DNA from: Cycloclasticus sp. symbiont of Bathymodiolus heckerae
GTDB lineage: Bacteria; Pseudomonadota; Gammaproteobacteria; Methylococcales; Cycloclasticaceae
DNA: 64,000 nucleotides
NCBI GenBank assembly: GCA_002101235.1
Contig: LWTL01000112.1
Coordinates: 1-64,000 of the forward strand
Direction of reading: 5' to 3'
Position numbers and translations under genes: made by a program. Below are positions 1 to 8,745 of this stretch, in pieces (the stretch's first letter is position 1; each line of letters opens with the position of its first letter). The notes under the pieces were generated by a model that was not told where the DNA came from, ran no database searches, and saw only the letters and a list, made by a program, of their open reading frames with translations.

Positions 1-55
1 GTGCTGCTTCAAGCCTAAATTCAGGGGTAAATGTTGGTCTGCTTCTTCTCATCAT
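1..55 (-). CDS. IS3-type transposase OrfA, N-terminal fragment (cut by window edge)
   Basis: Only 18 codons are visible, starting MMRRSRPTFTPEFRLEAA, which resembles the opening of IS3-group OrfA proteins that carry a helix-turn-helix DNA-binding domain. The first ATG (55-53) is preceded by AAGGTGA at a suitable distance, which supports this start; a second ATG follows directly. The gene runs out of the window at its 3' side, so it cannot be said whether the transposase is intact or whether an OrfB follows by frameshift. Confidence 0.6.
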   Translation of the reverse strand, partial: MMRRSRPTFTPEFRLEAA

Positions 56-127
56 GCGCTCACCTTTTTATCTTGAGATGAATAATATCACCTCTAATTA
101 GGTGGCCAACTTAACTATGCCACTACA
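1..127 (-). mobile_element. End of an IS3-family-type insertion sequence
   Basis: The leftmost bases hold the beginning of an insertion sequence that continues outside the window. Read on the minus strand, a short non-coding stretch (about 127 to 56) leads to the start of a transposase OrfA-like frame. The inner edge is placed at 127 because the minus strand begins TGTAGTGGC there, consistent with the 5'-TG terminus usual for IS3-family elements, and because recognisable host coding sequence begins just after it. The exact boundary, the second terminal repeat and any target-site duplication cannot be seen. Family assignment is from the OrfA N-terminus and is moderately sure. Confidence 0.6.
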
Positions 128-462
128 ATATAATGTTAGATGCGTTACGCTCTGCACTAGCTATATTTTCATTTAACAATCAATTTGTTGACGCGCTACC
201 AACTGCTTTTATGAAGCCCCTTAGTGGCAGCGGCGCACGCGCTATGATGATTGAAACCATGCATTTACACGGTGCAGATTCATTTGCCGGCCGCCTCTCT
301 TCTATTGTTCAGGGCAGTACGGAAACGACTTTCTATGTACTTGCGGTTTATTTTGGCTCAGTGGGTATTAAAAAAGCCCGCCACGCCGTCGCTTGTGGTT
401 TATTTGCTGATTTTATTGGTATTACCGTCGCCATTTTAATTGGGTACTTATTTTTTGCCTAA
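128..462 (+). pseudogene. 3' fragment of a spore maturation protein B-like (nucleoside-recognition/Gate domain) membrane protein
   Basis: About 110 residues match the C-terminal part of SpmB-type membrane proteins: the conserved stretches PLSGSGARAMMIE, IVQGSTETTFYVLAVYFGS and a final hydrophobic helix are present. The usual protein is considerably longer, and its N-terminal membrane segments are missing. The remnant begins immediately inside the IS3-type end, so the simplest reading is that the element inserted in the gene and cut it. The ATG at 133 lies within the conserved domain and has no convincing ribosome site, so it is probably not a true start. The role of these proteins in non-sporulating bacteria is poorly known. 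The 5' part may lie beyond the IS outside the window. Confidence 0.75.
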
Positions 463-526
463 ATACACGGGCTGCTTTGTTAGAATGTTCAGCATTCTAT
501 AATTCCGTTTCATTACCTCAGCAACC

Positions 527-1405
527 ATGGCTAAAAACAGACAATCCATCATTTCTAAATTTTACCCTTTATTCGGTAAGTTACCGCTTTGTGTACTATA
601 TATATTCGCCTATCCTATTTATATCCTGGGTTACTACCTTGTTGAGAAAAAACGTAATGTGATTTTGTCTAATATGCAGAATTCATTTCCTGATATGCCG
701 CTTAATGAAGTTGAAGCATTAGCTAAATTAAATTTCAAACGCCTTGTTTACGTTATTGTAGAAGCCATCAAAACAGGCACGTTAACAGAAAGTGAAATAC
801 GCAAACGCGTCGTCATTAGAAACCCTGAAGTAATCGAAAAATTCGCTAAAAATAACCAGTCCGTACTTATGTTAGCCGCGCATCACTGCAATTGGGAGTG
901 GATGCTGGCTGGTTGCAGCCTCGGCTTATCATTCCCTATAGATGTGGTCTATAAGCCTCTGCACGACCTCGCGGTTGATGAGCATATGAAAAAGTCACGC
1001 TCACGTTTCGACGCCCGCCCTATTCCCAATAAAAACGCATTGATTGAGATTATGCAACGCCGCAAAGAAGTTCGAGGATTTGCTATGGTAGCTGATCAAT
1101 CGCCTGTGCGAAAAGAAGAAAAATACTGGACTGATTTTTTGAATCAAGACAGTTCTTTTGCCGTCGGAGCTCAGAAAATTGCTCAGCTCACTAAATATCC
1201 CGTTATTTTCGTGGGTATGAAACGACTAAGCCTTGGGCACTACGAAATTTACTTTGAAGAACTAGGCCAAGCGCCTTATGAAAAAGAAGGTTATGCCATC
1301 ACTGAAAAGTACGCGCGAATATTAGAAAAAATGATTCTAGAGAACCCAGAAGATTGGATGTGGTCCAACCGTAAATGGAAACGTAAGCGTGGTGTTTACG
1401 ACTAA
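527..1405 (+). CDS. LpxL/HtrB-family lysophospholipid-type acyltransferase
   Basis: This 292-residue protein belongs to the bacterial lipid A biosynthesis acyltransferase family, which moves acyl chains from acyl-ACP onto lipid A precursors at the inner membrane. Visible: an N-terminal hydrophobic segment (about 19-38), the catalytic HX4E motif (H119 to E124 within AAHHCNWEW), a DQSP motif (190-193), and the C-terminal PEDWMWSNRKWK that typifies the family. Length is close to family norm (about 300). It is convergent with the acyl-AMP ligase gene, only 8 bases away. Because it sits by an acyl-activating gene rather than other lipid A genes, a different acceptor such as an ornithine lipid or a dedicated lipid product is possible. 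Family is sure; substrate is not. Confidence 0.85.
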   Translation: MAKNRQSIISKFYPLFGKLPLCVLYIFAYPIYILGYYLVEKKRNVILSNMQNSFPDMPLNEVEALAKLNFKRLVYVIVEAIKTGTLTESEIRKRVVIRNPEVIEKFAKNNQSVLMLAAHHCNWEWMLAGCSLGLSFPIDVVYKPLHDLAVDEHMKKSRSRFDARPIPNKNALIEIMQRRKEVRGFAMVADQSPVRKEEKYWTDFLNQDSSFAVGAQKIAQLTKYPVIFVGMKRLSLGHYEIYFEELGQAPYEKEGYAITEKYARILEKMILENPEDWMWSNRKWKRKRGVYD

Positions 1406-1413
1406 AGCTTTAT

Positions 1414-3378
1414 CTAAGCTTCAACCTTTGTCGCAATAAATCCGGCCAATGCTTCTATCGTTGGGTAGTCAAAAAAGTCCGTTAACTCCACAACATCAGG
1501 GTAAGCTTCATCAATTTTTTCATGTATCTGCGCAAGCTTTAATGAACTCGTTCCCATTTCAAAAATATTGTCGTTTAAGCTGATTTTCTGGTCTGCCACT
1601 ACGTCATGACAAATTTCTAATAAAGTCCTTTCGACAGGGCTGCCTGCGGCAACAGATTCCGTTGTTCGCGTTTCAGACAACTCAATTAACGCTGCTATCA
1701 CTTCATTAAATTGACCATCAATAAATTGATTAGACAAGGCAAAACGCTGCACTTTACCACTCGTCGTTTTTGGCACTGTTTTGATCGGCAACACGTGCGC
1801 AACGTCTAAACCAGACTTTTCGCTCAGTTCACGCCTTACATCGATTGCAGTTTGATAAAAGGAATCTAGCTCGCCACGATACAACACAAAAACAACCAAA
1901 TCATCCACGGCTTCTTTCGCATCACGAATACCACAAACAATGACTTTGCCTAACTCTATACCGTCAACACTTTCACATACAGACTCAAGGTCTGGCGCAT
2001 AATAATTAAGACCATTAACTATAATCAAATCTTTGGTTCGACCTGTTAATACCAATTGACCTTCATTAATTAACCCTTGATCGCCCGTATCCAACCAGCC
2101 ATCTGCAGTTATAAGATCCTCATTTAACAACGGAGCTTGATAATAACCTTCTGTGACATTTTCGCCTTTAATAAAAACACGCCCTATCACATTGTCCGCA
2201 ACAGGGCTCCCATTGCCATCAACGATAGCTAATTCAGTCCCTGTTATCGCTTTACCTAATCGAACCAACTCTACACTGCCGGCTTCAGCTTCTGTTACAA
2301 CTTGCGCAGGCTGACCTTCACTTAAAGAGTTCCTCATGATGTGCACCGTGGAGAGCTCTTGAGCAAGCTCAGGGAAGCTAACCACTAAACATGCTTCAGC
2401 CAATCCATACACTGTGAACATTGCCCTATCATTCAACCCAAACGGTTTCATAACAGCATTAAATTCCCTGCACAAATCCGCAGAAATAGGCTCAGCTCCA
2501 TTAAATATCAGACGTACTCTTGATAAATTTAGGTCATCCTGATTTTCTGGTTTAAAACGCTTTAAGACATGTTTATACCCAAAGTTCGGTGATGCAATAA
2601 TCGTCGTTTCTTTTTCACTGACCTTTTCAAGCCATAAGTTAGGTCGACGAACGAACAGCTCCGTTGGCATGATGTATTGATCAATATTGACGAATAAAGG
2701 CGTCAAATGAAAACCAATAATCCCCATGTCATGCGTCAACGGCATCCAACCAAAAAAGCTATCGCGCTCATCAAAGGCGCTGCATTCAATGATGCCGTAT
2801 AAATTAGTTACTAAATTTTTATGTGTAAGAACAACCCCTTTAGGATCACCTGTTGAGCCGGATGAAAATTGAATAAAGGCTGTTTGCTCAGGATCGATTT
2901 TTGCAGATAGTCCAAGCGTTTCAAATTCTTCAATGCGATCAAGCATCAGTGCTTTTTTCTGAATTTCGTTGTATATCGATTCTTTGCCTTGTTCCTCAGC
3001 GTACACTTTTAAGCGCTGCAGTGCCTTTCTTGACGTTGCGATGTACGGTGCTTTTAGTTTTTCAAATACATTAAAGACTTTCTGGCGGTGCCCGTCACTT
3101 GTACCAATCGCCAGCGGGACAGCAACGATGCCGCCGTACTGACAAGCCCAAAAGGTATCAATAAACTGTTCATTTTCACCTAAATGAATAATCAGCTCAT
3201 CACCTTCTGTAGCACCTTTTTGTTGAATGTGATGTAACAAACCCAACGCGCGTTGTTTTAAATCGGGGTAGCTAACCGTGCGCTCACTGTCCTTGCCGCT
3301 TATATAGGTAATACATTTGCTGGCATCTTGGTTATTGTCTAGCGCCTCAATGAGCGTTTTAGGAAATTCATTCATCAT
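1414..3378 (-). CDS. Fatty acyl-AMP ligase (FAAL) with C-terminal acyl carrier domain
   Basis: This 654-residue protein activates a fatty acid as acyl-AMP and probably loads it on its own carrier domain. The adenylation domain occupies about residues 1-560: the AMP-binding motif FSSGSTGDPKG is at 171-181 and the hinge motif GRTKDLIIVNG lies near 445. The sequence style matches FAAL enzymes of polyketide and lipopeptide loading modules rather than acyl-CoA synthetases. A carrier domain follows (about 580-654) with the motif MGTSSL; S612 is the expected phosphopantetheine site. A phosphopantetheinyl transferase is encoded upstream on the same strand, 105 bases away, which fits activation of this carrier. 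No polyketide or peptide synthetase is present in the window. No clear ribosome site precedes the start; the second codon is also ATG. Confidence 0.87.
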   Translation of the reverse strand: MMNEFPKTLIEALDNNQDASKCITYISGKDSERTVSYPDLKQRALGLLHHIQQKGATEGDELIIHLGENEQFIDTFWACQYGGIVAVPLAIGTSDGHRQKVFNVFEKLKAPYIATSRKALQRLKVYAEEQGKESIYNEIQKKALMLDRIEEFETLGLSAKIDPEQTAFIQFSSGSTGDPKGVVLTHKNLVTNLYGIIECSAFDERDSFFGWMPLTHDMGIIGFHLTPLFVNIDQYIMPTELFVRRPNLWLEKVSEKETTIIASPNFGYKHVLKRFKPENQDDLNLSRVRLIFNGAEPISADLCREFNAVMKPFGLNDRAMFTVYGLAEACLVVSFPELAQELSTVHIMRNSLSEGQPAQVVTEAEAGSVELVRLGKAITGTELAIVDGNGSPVADNVIGRVFIKGENVTEGYYQAPLLNEDLITADGWLDTGDQGLINEGQLVLTGRTKDLIIVNGLNYYAPDLESVCESVDGIELGKVIVCGIRDAKEAVDDLVVFVLYRGELDSFYQTAIDVRRELSEKSGLDVAHVLPIKTVPKTTSGKVQRFALSNQFIDGQFNEVIAALIELSETRTTESVAAGSPVERTLLEICHDVVADQKISLNDNIFEMGTSSLKLAQIHEKIDEAYPDVVELTDFFDYPTIEALAGFIATKVEA

Positions 3379-3483
3379 AAGGAAAAGTATTTAGTAAGAT
3401 TAATACATCAAATTTACAGTAATGCGCATTCTATACCCAAAGGGCATAAGTTTCATTTAACCGAAAAAATACTTTCAGTTTAT

Positions 3484-4239
3484 TTAGGCTTGAATTTCTA
3501 GCGTTATTTGGGGTGGCTTTTCAGGGTCAAAGCTGTAAGTGGAAAGCTCAAATGATTTCGTCTTCACAATAATGCTTCCGCTAACACGATCACCAACTTC
3601 TAAAGGCCTACACCGCCATGCTGAAGCCTCTCCATATTCTGCTGGGCAGAGTTTTATTTCATGCGGCGGCTCTAGTTCAAAACCACAACGTGAAACGCCC
3701 ATTCCCAAGCCCCTACCTGTTGCCTTTATAAAAGCTTCTTTGCAAGTCCAGAGCCTAAAAAAAACGGCCTCTCGTTGGACATCAGGTAACTCCAACCAAC
3801 ACTTTTTTTCATCATCAGAGAAGTTACGCTGCACTAACGCTTCTAAGTTATCGAGTGTTCGCCAACACTCAATATCTACGCCTAGCTCTTTATGAAAACT
3901 GACTGCCACCAATGCTTGATTATCTGAATGAGACACATTAAAAGATAAATTTGAATTAGTAATGTAAGGCTTACCAAACTCAGCCTTATCAAATACTATG
4001 TCAGCAGCTTCAACATCAAGGTACAGCGCTAACAATTGCCGCAGTTGGATACGCATAGATGCTGCATACGCCCTATGCTTAGGGTTGCGTAGTCGGTTTA
4101 TTTTAGCCAGCTCACTCGCTTTCAATGCGCCTTCACCATCGGTTCCCGCATCGTATTCAAGGTTCACATTCCACACATGCACAGCTTGCTCATTTAAGCG
4201 TGGTATTTGAATAACAGTTTTTGGGGTAAAACTCGACAT
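3484..4239 (-). CDS. Sfp-type 4'-phosphopantetheinyl transferase
   Basis: The protein (251 residues) transfers the phosphopantetheine arm of CoA to a serine of carrier proteins. Diagnostic motifs are present: FNVSHS (100-105), GVDIE (120-124, metal and CoA binding) and WTCKEAFIKATGRGL (164-178, with the catalytic KE pair). The length is typical of the Sfp/EntD/HetI group and longer than AcpS. It lies upstream of the acyl-AMP ligase with a carrier domain, on the same strand, so that domain (S612) is its probable client. It may also serve other carriers, including AcpP, if no acpS exists elsewhere. The gene is divergent from the acyltransferase-hydrolase gene, with a 49-base shared upstream region. 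Confidence 0.92.
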   Translation of the reverse strand: MSSFTPKTVIQIPRLNEQAVHVWNVNLEYDAGTDGEGALKASELAKINRLRNPKHRAYAASMRIQLRQLLALYLDVEAADIVFDKAEFGKPYITNSNLSFNVSHSDNQALVAVSFHKELGVDIECWRTLDNLEALVQRNFSDDEKKCWLELPDVQREAVFFRLWTCKEAFIKATGRGLGMGVSRCGFELEPPHEIKLCPAEYGEASAWRCRPLEVGDRVSGSIIVKTKSFELSTYSFDPEKPPQITLEIQA

Positions 4240-4288
4240 AATGAATTACTATTATTTAAAACAGGTAAGGGTTAATTAAAACACGAGT

Positions 4289-6586
4289 ATGAGCGACGAC
4301 TCAAAAGATATAAATAGCTCTGAGCAATACCAGATAAACCCCGATACGTATCGGTGGACTTATCATGCCATGAAAACTTTATTCAAAGTTTTAAGCTTAA
4401 CAATACGTACCCATGGTAATAAATCCGCTTGGCAAAATGGCAATATATTCTTATTTAATCATTTTGCTCGGTTTGAAGCGCTTATTCCACAGTACTTGAT
4501 TTACGAAAAAACAAAGCTTTATTCGCGTTCTATTGCGTCCAAAGAACTCTTTACAGATAATATTTTTGGCCGCTATTTAAGTGAACTTGGTGGCATTCCC
4601 AATAATGCCGATTCGTTGATGTATCACGTTTCAAAAGATATTTTGCAACAACAAAAACTCGTCGCCTTTCCTGAAGGCGGAATTGTAAAAGATCGCCGCA
4701 TGCTGGATGAAAAAGGACGTTATCGCATCTATTCACGATCTCATGATGAGCGCAGAAAACTACATACAGGCCCTGCTGTTATAGCCCTTGCTATCGCAAT
4801 TTTCAAACAAGCTGTTCGTCAAATAAAGCAAAATAATAATGATAAGTTATTACTACAATGGGCAAACGAATTAGGTTTTGATAGTACCCAAACTCTACTG
4901 CGCGTTTGTGAAACACCGACCATTATTATTCCATGTAACATCACCTTTTACCCGCTACGCATAAGCGGTAATGCGCTAAAAGACAGCGTTCAGTTTTTTG
5001 TCGATAATTTACATAAACGGCTATCGGAAGAGTTACTCATCGAAGGTAATTTTTTGCTAAAAGATACCGATATGGACATACATTTAGGTGAGCCTATTAT
5101 TGCCGAAGACTATTGGACAAAAATTGAATCTTCTATCACTGCATCATTCGTTAAAAATTCCGAGTTATCACTGAATGAAATTTTCAATAAAGTTCAAAAC
5201 GATACAGCATGGAGTAGCTATTTATTCAGGCTTAATTATCAGCGCAATACAAATAAAATTCGTGATGATTATATGCACGCTATTTATAGCAATGTTACGG
5301 TTAATATTGCCCACATTGCCTCAACACTTATTATGCACTTTGTTGACCAGGGCAAGCAGCACGTTAATAAAAGGAAGCTACACCACCTTATTTACTGCAC
5401 CATTAAATTATTACAAAAAGACGAGTCGTTAAATTTTCATCGGACGCTGAAAAACCCTTCTATTTATCGAAATTTATTAATGACGAAAAGTGAAACGTTT
5501 AACCAGTTTCTTAGAGGCGTCTATAAGGCGAAGCTGCTTGAATCGCAGGGTGTTTACTATAACTTCACCTATAACCTTACCTCTAAAACCGATTTTGATA
5601 GTATTCGTTATAAGAACCCTCTGGTTGTTTACGCTAACGAGGTTGCCTCACTTCCACCAATTCAATCCGCAATAAAAACCAGCCTTGCGTTCAAATTCAA
5701 TAAAAAGCTGGAGAAATTTGCAGCTATGCGGTTTGAAGATGAGTTACTTGAATACCATTGGGATTTAGCGCAATTTCAAGAAAAAAAGCATGAAGAAATA
5801 AACCAGCAGCAAAAAATATCAGAGCACTCTGCACTCCCCTACCTTTTAAAACCTGACAATCACAATGGCGAATGCGTTGTTCTCGTTCATGGCCTGCTTT
5901 CATCACCTGCTGAACTGCGACAATTAGGTGATAAATTCTATCGTTTGGGTTACATCGTTGTCGGTTGCCGACTTAAAGGGCATGGCACATCCCCTTGGGA
6001 TTTACACACTAGAACATGGCAAGATTGGCAACAATCCCTTCGTCAAAGCATTAAAATCGCCCAGTGCTACACGAAGCTCATTCACCTTGTTGGGTTCTCA
6101 AGTGGGAGCTTATTAGCCCTAATGGCAGCTTGTAATAAAAACCTTCATATTTCATCGGTTACTGCATGCTCCACTCCCATCATACTTAAAGACCCCATGG
6201 TGCAGCTTGTTAAAGCGGCCGATTTCACCAATAAAATAATCAAAAAAGTGAGTGGTTTCGAAGGCATCATGCCGTTTAAAGAAAACAAGCCAGAGCACCC
6301 TCATATTAATTATCACCACACACCCATTTCGGCCATTAATCAGCTCTTACTGTTAATAAAAAAAACCATGTTACGGATAAAAAAAATACGCTGCCCTACC
6401 CTATTAATACAAGGAAATAATGATCCTGTTGTTGATGCGTCCAGCCTATCTGAAATATCTAGCCGCATCCCGAATGAGCTACTAACTCATCATTGGGTTA
6501 ACTCCAATCGGCACGGCATACTGTACGAAAACACAGACCAGTGCCAACAAAAAGTAATCGACTTTATCTGCCAACAAAGCAAATAG
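4289..6586 (+). CDS. PlsC-like acyltransferase fused to an alpha/beta hydrolase
   Basis: A 765-residue two-domain enzyme. The N-terminal part resembles glycerophospholipid acyltransferases: the sequence FNHFARFE gives an HX4E motif (H58-E63) in place of the usual HX4D, and FPEGG (127-131) matches the acceptor-binding motif. A middle region of about 300 residues has no recognised domain. The C-terminal part is an alpha/beta hydrolase: oxyanion-type HG at 534-535, nucleophile elbow GFSSG with S604, acid D712 in GNNDP, and H742 in NRHG, so the triad looks complete. It resembles esterases/monoacylglycerol lipases. One protein could therefore add and remove acyl groups. It is divergent from the phosphopantetheinyl transferase gene. 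Domain calls are firm; the substrate is unknown. Confidence 0.8.
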   Translation: MSDDSKDINSSEQYQINPDTYRWTYHAMKTLFKVLSLTIRTHGNKSAWQNGNIFLFNHFARFEALIPQYLIYEKTKLYSRSIASKELFTDNIFGRYLSELGGIPNNADSLMYHVSKDILQQQKLVAFPEGGIVKDRRMLDEKGRYRIYSRSHDERRKLHTGPAVIALAIAIFKQAVRQIKQNNNDKLLLQWANELGFDSTQTLLRVCETPTIIIPCNITFYPLRISGNALKDSVQFFVDNLHKRLSEELLIEGNFLLKDTDMDIHLGEPIIAEDYWTKIESSITASFVKNSELSLNEIFNKVQNDTAWSSYLFRLNYQRNTNKIRDDYMHAIYSNVTVNIAHIASTLIMHFVDQGKQHVNKRKLHHLIYCTIKLLQKDESLNFHRTLKNPSIYRNLLMTKSETFNQFLRGVYKAKLLESQGVYYNFTYNLTSKTDFDSIRYKNPLVVYANEVASLPPIQSAIKTSLAFKFNKKLEKFAAMRFEDELLEYHWDLAQFQEKKHEEINQQQKISEHSALPYLLKPDNHNGECVVLVHGLLSSPAELRQLGDKFYRLGYIVVGCRLKGHGTSPWDLHTRTWQDWQQSLRQSIKIAQCYTKLIHLVGFSSGSLLALMAACNKNLHISSVTACSTPIILKDPMVQLVKAADFTNKIIKKVSGFEGIMPFKENKPEHPHINYHHTPISAINQLLLLIKKTMLRIKKIRCPTLLIQGNNDPVVDASSLSEISSRIPNELLTHHWVNSNRHGILYENTDQCQQKVIDFICQQSK

Positions 6587-6622
6587 CGTAAAATACTTTT
6601 TTTATAATTTATAAACCCTTCC

Positions 6623-7915
6623 ATGCGCGTTCATCTTAAAACCTTAGGCTGCCGTCTAAACGAAGCTGAAATTGAATCGTGGGCGAATGATTTTAGCTCC
6701 CGCGGTCATACTCTTGTTGATGAGGACGGCGCGCCCGATATATTAGTGCTCAATACCTGCGCAGTAACACAAGGTGCTGTACGTAAATCCCGTCAACTCG
6801 TCCGGAAAGCGCATAAACAAAACCCTAAGGCTAAACTGGTTGTTAGCGGCTGTTACGCCACCTTAAATAAAGAAGAAACCGTATCGATAGACGGTGTTGA
6901 TTTGCTCATTAACAACCAACAAAAAGAACAATTGGTTGAGTTGACTCTTGAAAACCTAAATGAAGTAAGTATGCCGAGTATTGCAACAGAGCCCAATGAA
7001 GTTGCCCTGTTTTCTAGAGGTCGCCAGCGTGCTTTTATTAAAGTTCAAGATGGTTGCCGATACCGTTGTAGTTTTTGCATTGTGACCATCGCAAGAGGTG
7101 ATGAAAAGAGTCGTCGTATCGATGATATTGTTAATGAAATTAACGCAATTCAACAACAAGGTATCTCTGAAGTTGTTATTACCGGCGTTCATCTCGGCGG
7201 ATACGGCAGTGACATTGATAGCGACCTATTCACCCTTATCAAGTCACTTCTAGAGAAAACTAGCATACCTAGGATACGCATGGGTTCACTTGAACCTTGG
7301 GACCTTCCCAAAGGTTTCTTAAGTTTATTTGAAAACCCAAGGCTAATGCCACATATGCATCTACCAATGCAAAGTGGCTCAGATTCTGTTTTAAAACGAA
7401 TGTCCCGCCGTTGTAAAACCAATGAATTTCGCGTCCTTGTTACTGAAGCTCGAAAACTCATCCCAAACATTAATATCACATCCGATATTATCGTTGGCTT
7501 CCCTGGGGAAAGCGACGCAGAGTGGCAACAAACAATCGATTTTGTAACAGAGATGCAGTTTGGTGATTTGCATATTTTCACCTACTCAATACGCGAAGGA
7601 ACAAAAGCAGCCTCTATGCCCAATCAAGTTAAGAACGAAATAAAGAAGCTGCGCAGTAAAGAACTGCATGTACTATCTAGCTCTATAAAACAGTCCAAGC
7701 TAAACGCGTTAATTGGTTCAACCGTTGATGTTTTGTGGGAAGAAGGCCAGCAACTGAGTGAAGATGGTTCGACCTCTGTTTTAGGGTATAGCCCTAACTA
7801 TTTACGCGTTAAAACGTTAACAAATAACCCAGTAGCATTAACTAACAGCGTTACTTCCTGCAAAATCACTGCTATCGAAAATAATATTTTAATTACTCAA
7901 ATAATAGATGCTTAA
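6623..7915 (+). CDS. mtaB: tRNA (N6-L-threonylcarbamoyladenosine(37)-C2)-methylthiotransferase MtaB
   Basis: A radical SAM methylthiotransferase (430 residues) that converts t6A37 of ANN-decoding tRNAs to ms2t6A. The N-terminal UPF0004 domain carries cysteines 10, 46 and 77 for one [4Fe-4S] cluster. The radical SAM motif CRYRCSFC (C145, C149, C152) binds the second cluster. The sequence start MRVHLKTLGCRLNEAE and the RMGSLEPWDLP segment match MtaB rather than MiaB or RimO. A short C-terminal domain after about residue 365 would be the TRAM RNA-binding domain. The gene follows the acyltransferase-hydrolase gene after 36 bases and overlaps the convergent cysZ by 4 bases. Confidence 0.88.
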   Translation: MRVHLKTLGCRLNEAEIESWANDFSSRGHTLVDEDGAPDILVLNTCAVTQGAVRKSRQLVRKAHKQNPKAKLVVSGCYATLNKEETVSIDGVDLLINNQQKEQLVELTLENLNEVSMPSIATEPNEVALFSRGRQRAFIKVQDGCRYRCSFCIVTIARGDEKSRRIDDIVNEINAIQQQGISEVVITGVHLGGYGSDIDSDLFTLIKSLLEKTSIPRIRMGSLEPWDLPKGFLSLFENPRLMPHMHLPMQSGSDSVLKRMSRRCKTNEFRVLVTEARKLIPNINITSDIIVGFPGESDAEWQQTIDFVTEMQFGDLHIFTYSIREGTKAASMPNQVKNEIKKLRSKELHVLSSSIKQSKLNALIGSTVDVLWEEGQQLSEDGSTSVLGYSPNYLRVKTLTNNPVALTNSVTSCKITAIENNILITQIIDA

Positions 7916-8643
7916 TCAAGCTCTCCTTGTTCGAAAAGCATCTTTGTTGCTCCCGCAACTGCCATAGCCGGTGCAAAGAAATTAAAGATAGGAATGCTCA
8001 TCGCAAATAAATTCATTCCACCAAAAGCCATAGAACTCACTCGTGATTTTTGTAAAATTTGTTTCTGCTCATTAAACAAAACATGATGGTTTTCAAATGT
8101 ATACCCCGTGTATTCAAACGTTAAAAACCATGCGTTAAATATCAACCAAAGCGGTAGGCTAATAACATTAACACCGGGTATTAATGATAATAAAAGCAGT
8201 GGTACTGCTCTAACTAAGTAATACAAAAGCTTCCTTATCTCGGACCCCAGTAATTGAGGTGCTTCTTTAAGCAAAGAACCCTTATTTACGTCTTTCAAAG
8301 GCTCTCCTCGAAGGTGCGCTTCTACACACTTTGCGAGTTGCCCATAAAACGGCGCAGCGATAATATTTGCTAGTAATGTAAAACCATAATAAACAACCGT
8401 TAAAACACTCACCATAAACACAGGTAAAATAAGCCACGACAACCATGCTAACCAGCTAGGTAGCATGGTTTCTACGGTCGTTGTTAAGTAATGCCATAAG
8501 ACCCAACCGGCCACACTAAACAACACTGTATTTATCATTAATGGAATAGCGATAAACCGCCGAAGTCCCCGCTGTCTGATTAAATCAAAGCCTGCCATAA
8601 AACAAGCGATACCATGAAAAGGTGATTGCGATTTATTATTCAT
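7912..8643 (-). CDS. cysZ: CysZ/EI24-family membrane protein, sulfate transporter
   Basis: A 243-residue integral membrane protein of the CysZ (EI24) family, which in other gammaproteobacteria mediates sulfate uptake for cysteine synthesis. Hydrophobic segments are visible around residues 32-52, 65-95 and 145-175, with another near 205-230. The start GIACFMAGFDLIRQRGLRRF and the segment NIIAAPFYGQLAK are characteristic. No other cys genes are adjacent, so its regulation cannot be read from context. It overlaps the 3' end of mtaB by 4 bases (convergent) and is divergent from the MinD-like ATPase gene. Confidence 0.85.
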   Translation of the reverse strand: MNNKSQSPFHGIACFMAGFDLIRQRGLRRFIAIPLMINTVLFSVAGWVLWHYLTTTVETMLPSWLAWLSWLILPVFMVSVLTVVYYGFTLLANIIAAPFYGQLAKCVEAHLRGEPLKDVNKGSLLKEAPQLLGSEIRKLLYYLVRAVPLLLLSLIPGVNVISLPLWLIFNAWFLTFEYTGYTFENHHVLFNEQKQILQKSRVSSMAFGGMNLFAMSIPIFNFFAPAMAVAGATKMLFEQGELD

Positions 8644-8745
8644 TTTTTTTGGATATAATTATTCAACTAATAAGAAGGGTATTTTGGTAAAATTAAAGTA
8701 TCTTAAATTTACGGTTATTGTAATAGCACTTTGGTGACGAATCTA

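Noticed and set aside
3539-3895. Plus-strand open frame opposite the phosphopantetheinyl transferase gene
   Set aside because: Shadow of a gene with clear motifs; no ribosome site and no family resemblance.
7189-7581. 130-codon minus-strand frame inside mtaB
   Set aside because: Antisense of conserved radical SAM coding sequence; low-quality composition for a protein.
8731-8745. TTG/GTG starts for the MinD-like gene
   Set aside because: The ATG at 8746 has GGTGA at good spacing; the earlier codons overlap that ribosome site.
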